From positions 28,125,578 to 28,189,577 of the forward strand of contig NC_086378.1 in assembly GCF_036588685.1 (NCBI RefSeq): a stretch of DNA of 64,000 bases. The letters are read 5' to 3'. The DNA is from Mytilus trossulus (lineage: Eukaryota > Mollusca > Bivalvia > Mytilida > Mytilidae). Of the stretch, positions 63,591-64,000 are shown in pieces. Position numbers and translations under genes: made by a program. The stretch's first letter is position 1; each line of letters opens with the position of its first letter. Under the pieces are notes generated by a model. It was not told the origin of the DNA and searched no databases. It saw only the letters and a program-made list of their open reading frames with translations.

Positions 63591-64000
63591 TGACAATGTA
63601 ACCCTAAATGAAACAAAAAGCAAATTAATATTTGCATAAAAATGCACAGTCAGACTAATACTGCTAAAGGTTGCAGTCTTGTAATTGACTGCTCCATAGG
63701 CTTACATGCAAAACAGCTGATCTTTGAAAATAAAAAAATAAAAAATGCTACATAGAAAAAAAATTTCATGTGCATATCATGCATGTACTAATGTGAAATT
63801 GTGATTTAATCGAGAGAAAAAGGGGGTCTTGCCACGACGAATAAAAAGTTACGCAATCCTGAAGTCAAAACATTTTTTTTCTACTTTCTGTTTGCTATTT
63901 TTACTCGGCCGCACCACTTCCAGTAAACATGATATCCTTCCACTTTCCTGGATTGATATCCCCAAAAGATGCAAGATTTTTTTTTAAGTCTATATATATG
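63591..64000. other. Intron sequence, nothing recognised
   Basis: Expected to be intron 2 of choline transporter 2. AT-rich, no splice-bounded exon that extends the transporter frame was found. Confidence 0.4.

Overview
The window is animal nuclear DNA. It is AT-rich, its genes are split by GT-AG introns, and more than a third of it is dispersed or tandem repeats. Encoded proteins (a CHT-type choline transporter pair, a glycerol kinase end, Mab-21 proteins) and the repeat types point to a bivalve mollusc, most likely a marine mussel. The species call is an inference. All gene models were built by hand from reading frame, splice sites and intron phase; no transcript or database search was available.

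Layout: (1) 129-1229, + strand: the last two exons of a glycerol kinase. (2) 3671-7097: a large foldback repeat element. (3) 8262-18709, - strand: gene A, six coding exons, about 1817 aa. It has a long disordered N-terminal half, an OTU cysteine protease domain, a helical linker, a Mab-21 (cGAS-like nucleotidyltransferase fold) domain and a TPR-like tail. (4) 18710-24789: intergenic, repeats only. (5) 24790-33902, - strand: gene B, five coding exons, about 1700 aa, a diverged paralog of A with the same domain order and matching intron phases. (6) 33903-38662: intergenic, with a retroelement remnant and a CpG-rich patch. (7) 38663-47283, - strand: a complete nine-exon high-affinity choline transporter (SLC5A7/CHT family, 520 aa). 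(8) 47284-54564: intergenic, with a TTAA-flanked MITE and tandem arrays. (9) 54565-62245, - strand: seven exons of a second choline transporter with identical intron phases; its first two exons should lie beyond 64000.

The most interesting content is the OTU-Mab-21 gene pair. In both, the OTU catalytic Asp/Cys/His residues are present. The Mab-21 domain keeps the GS loop but lacks the usual paired acidic residues for metal and nucleotide. This suggests a deubiquitinase-type protease fused to a non-catalytic cGAS-like sensor or scaffold. The choline transporters are a separate tandem duplication. Around both, small exon-edge duplications and non-autonomous DNA transposons show how fast introns here are being rebuilt.
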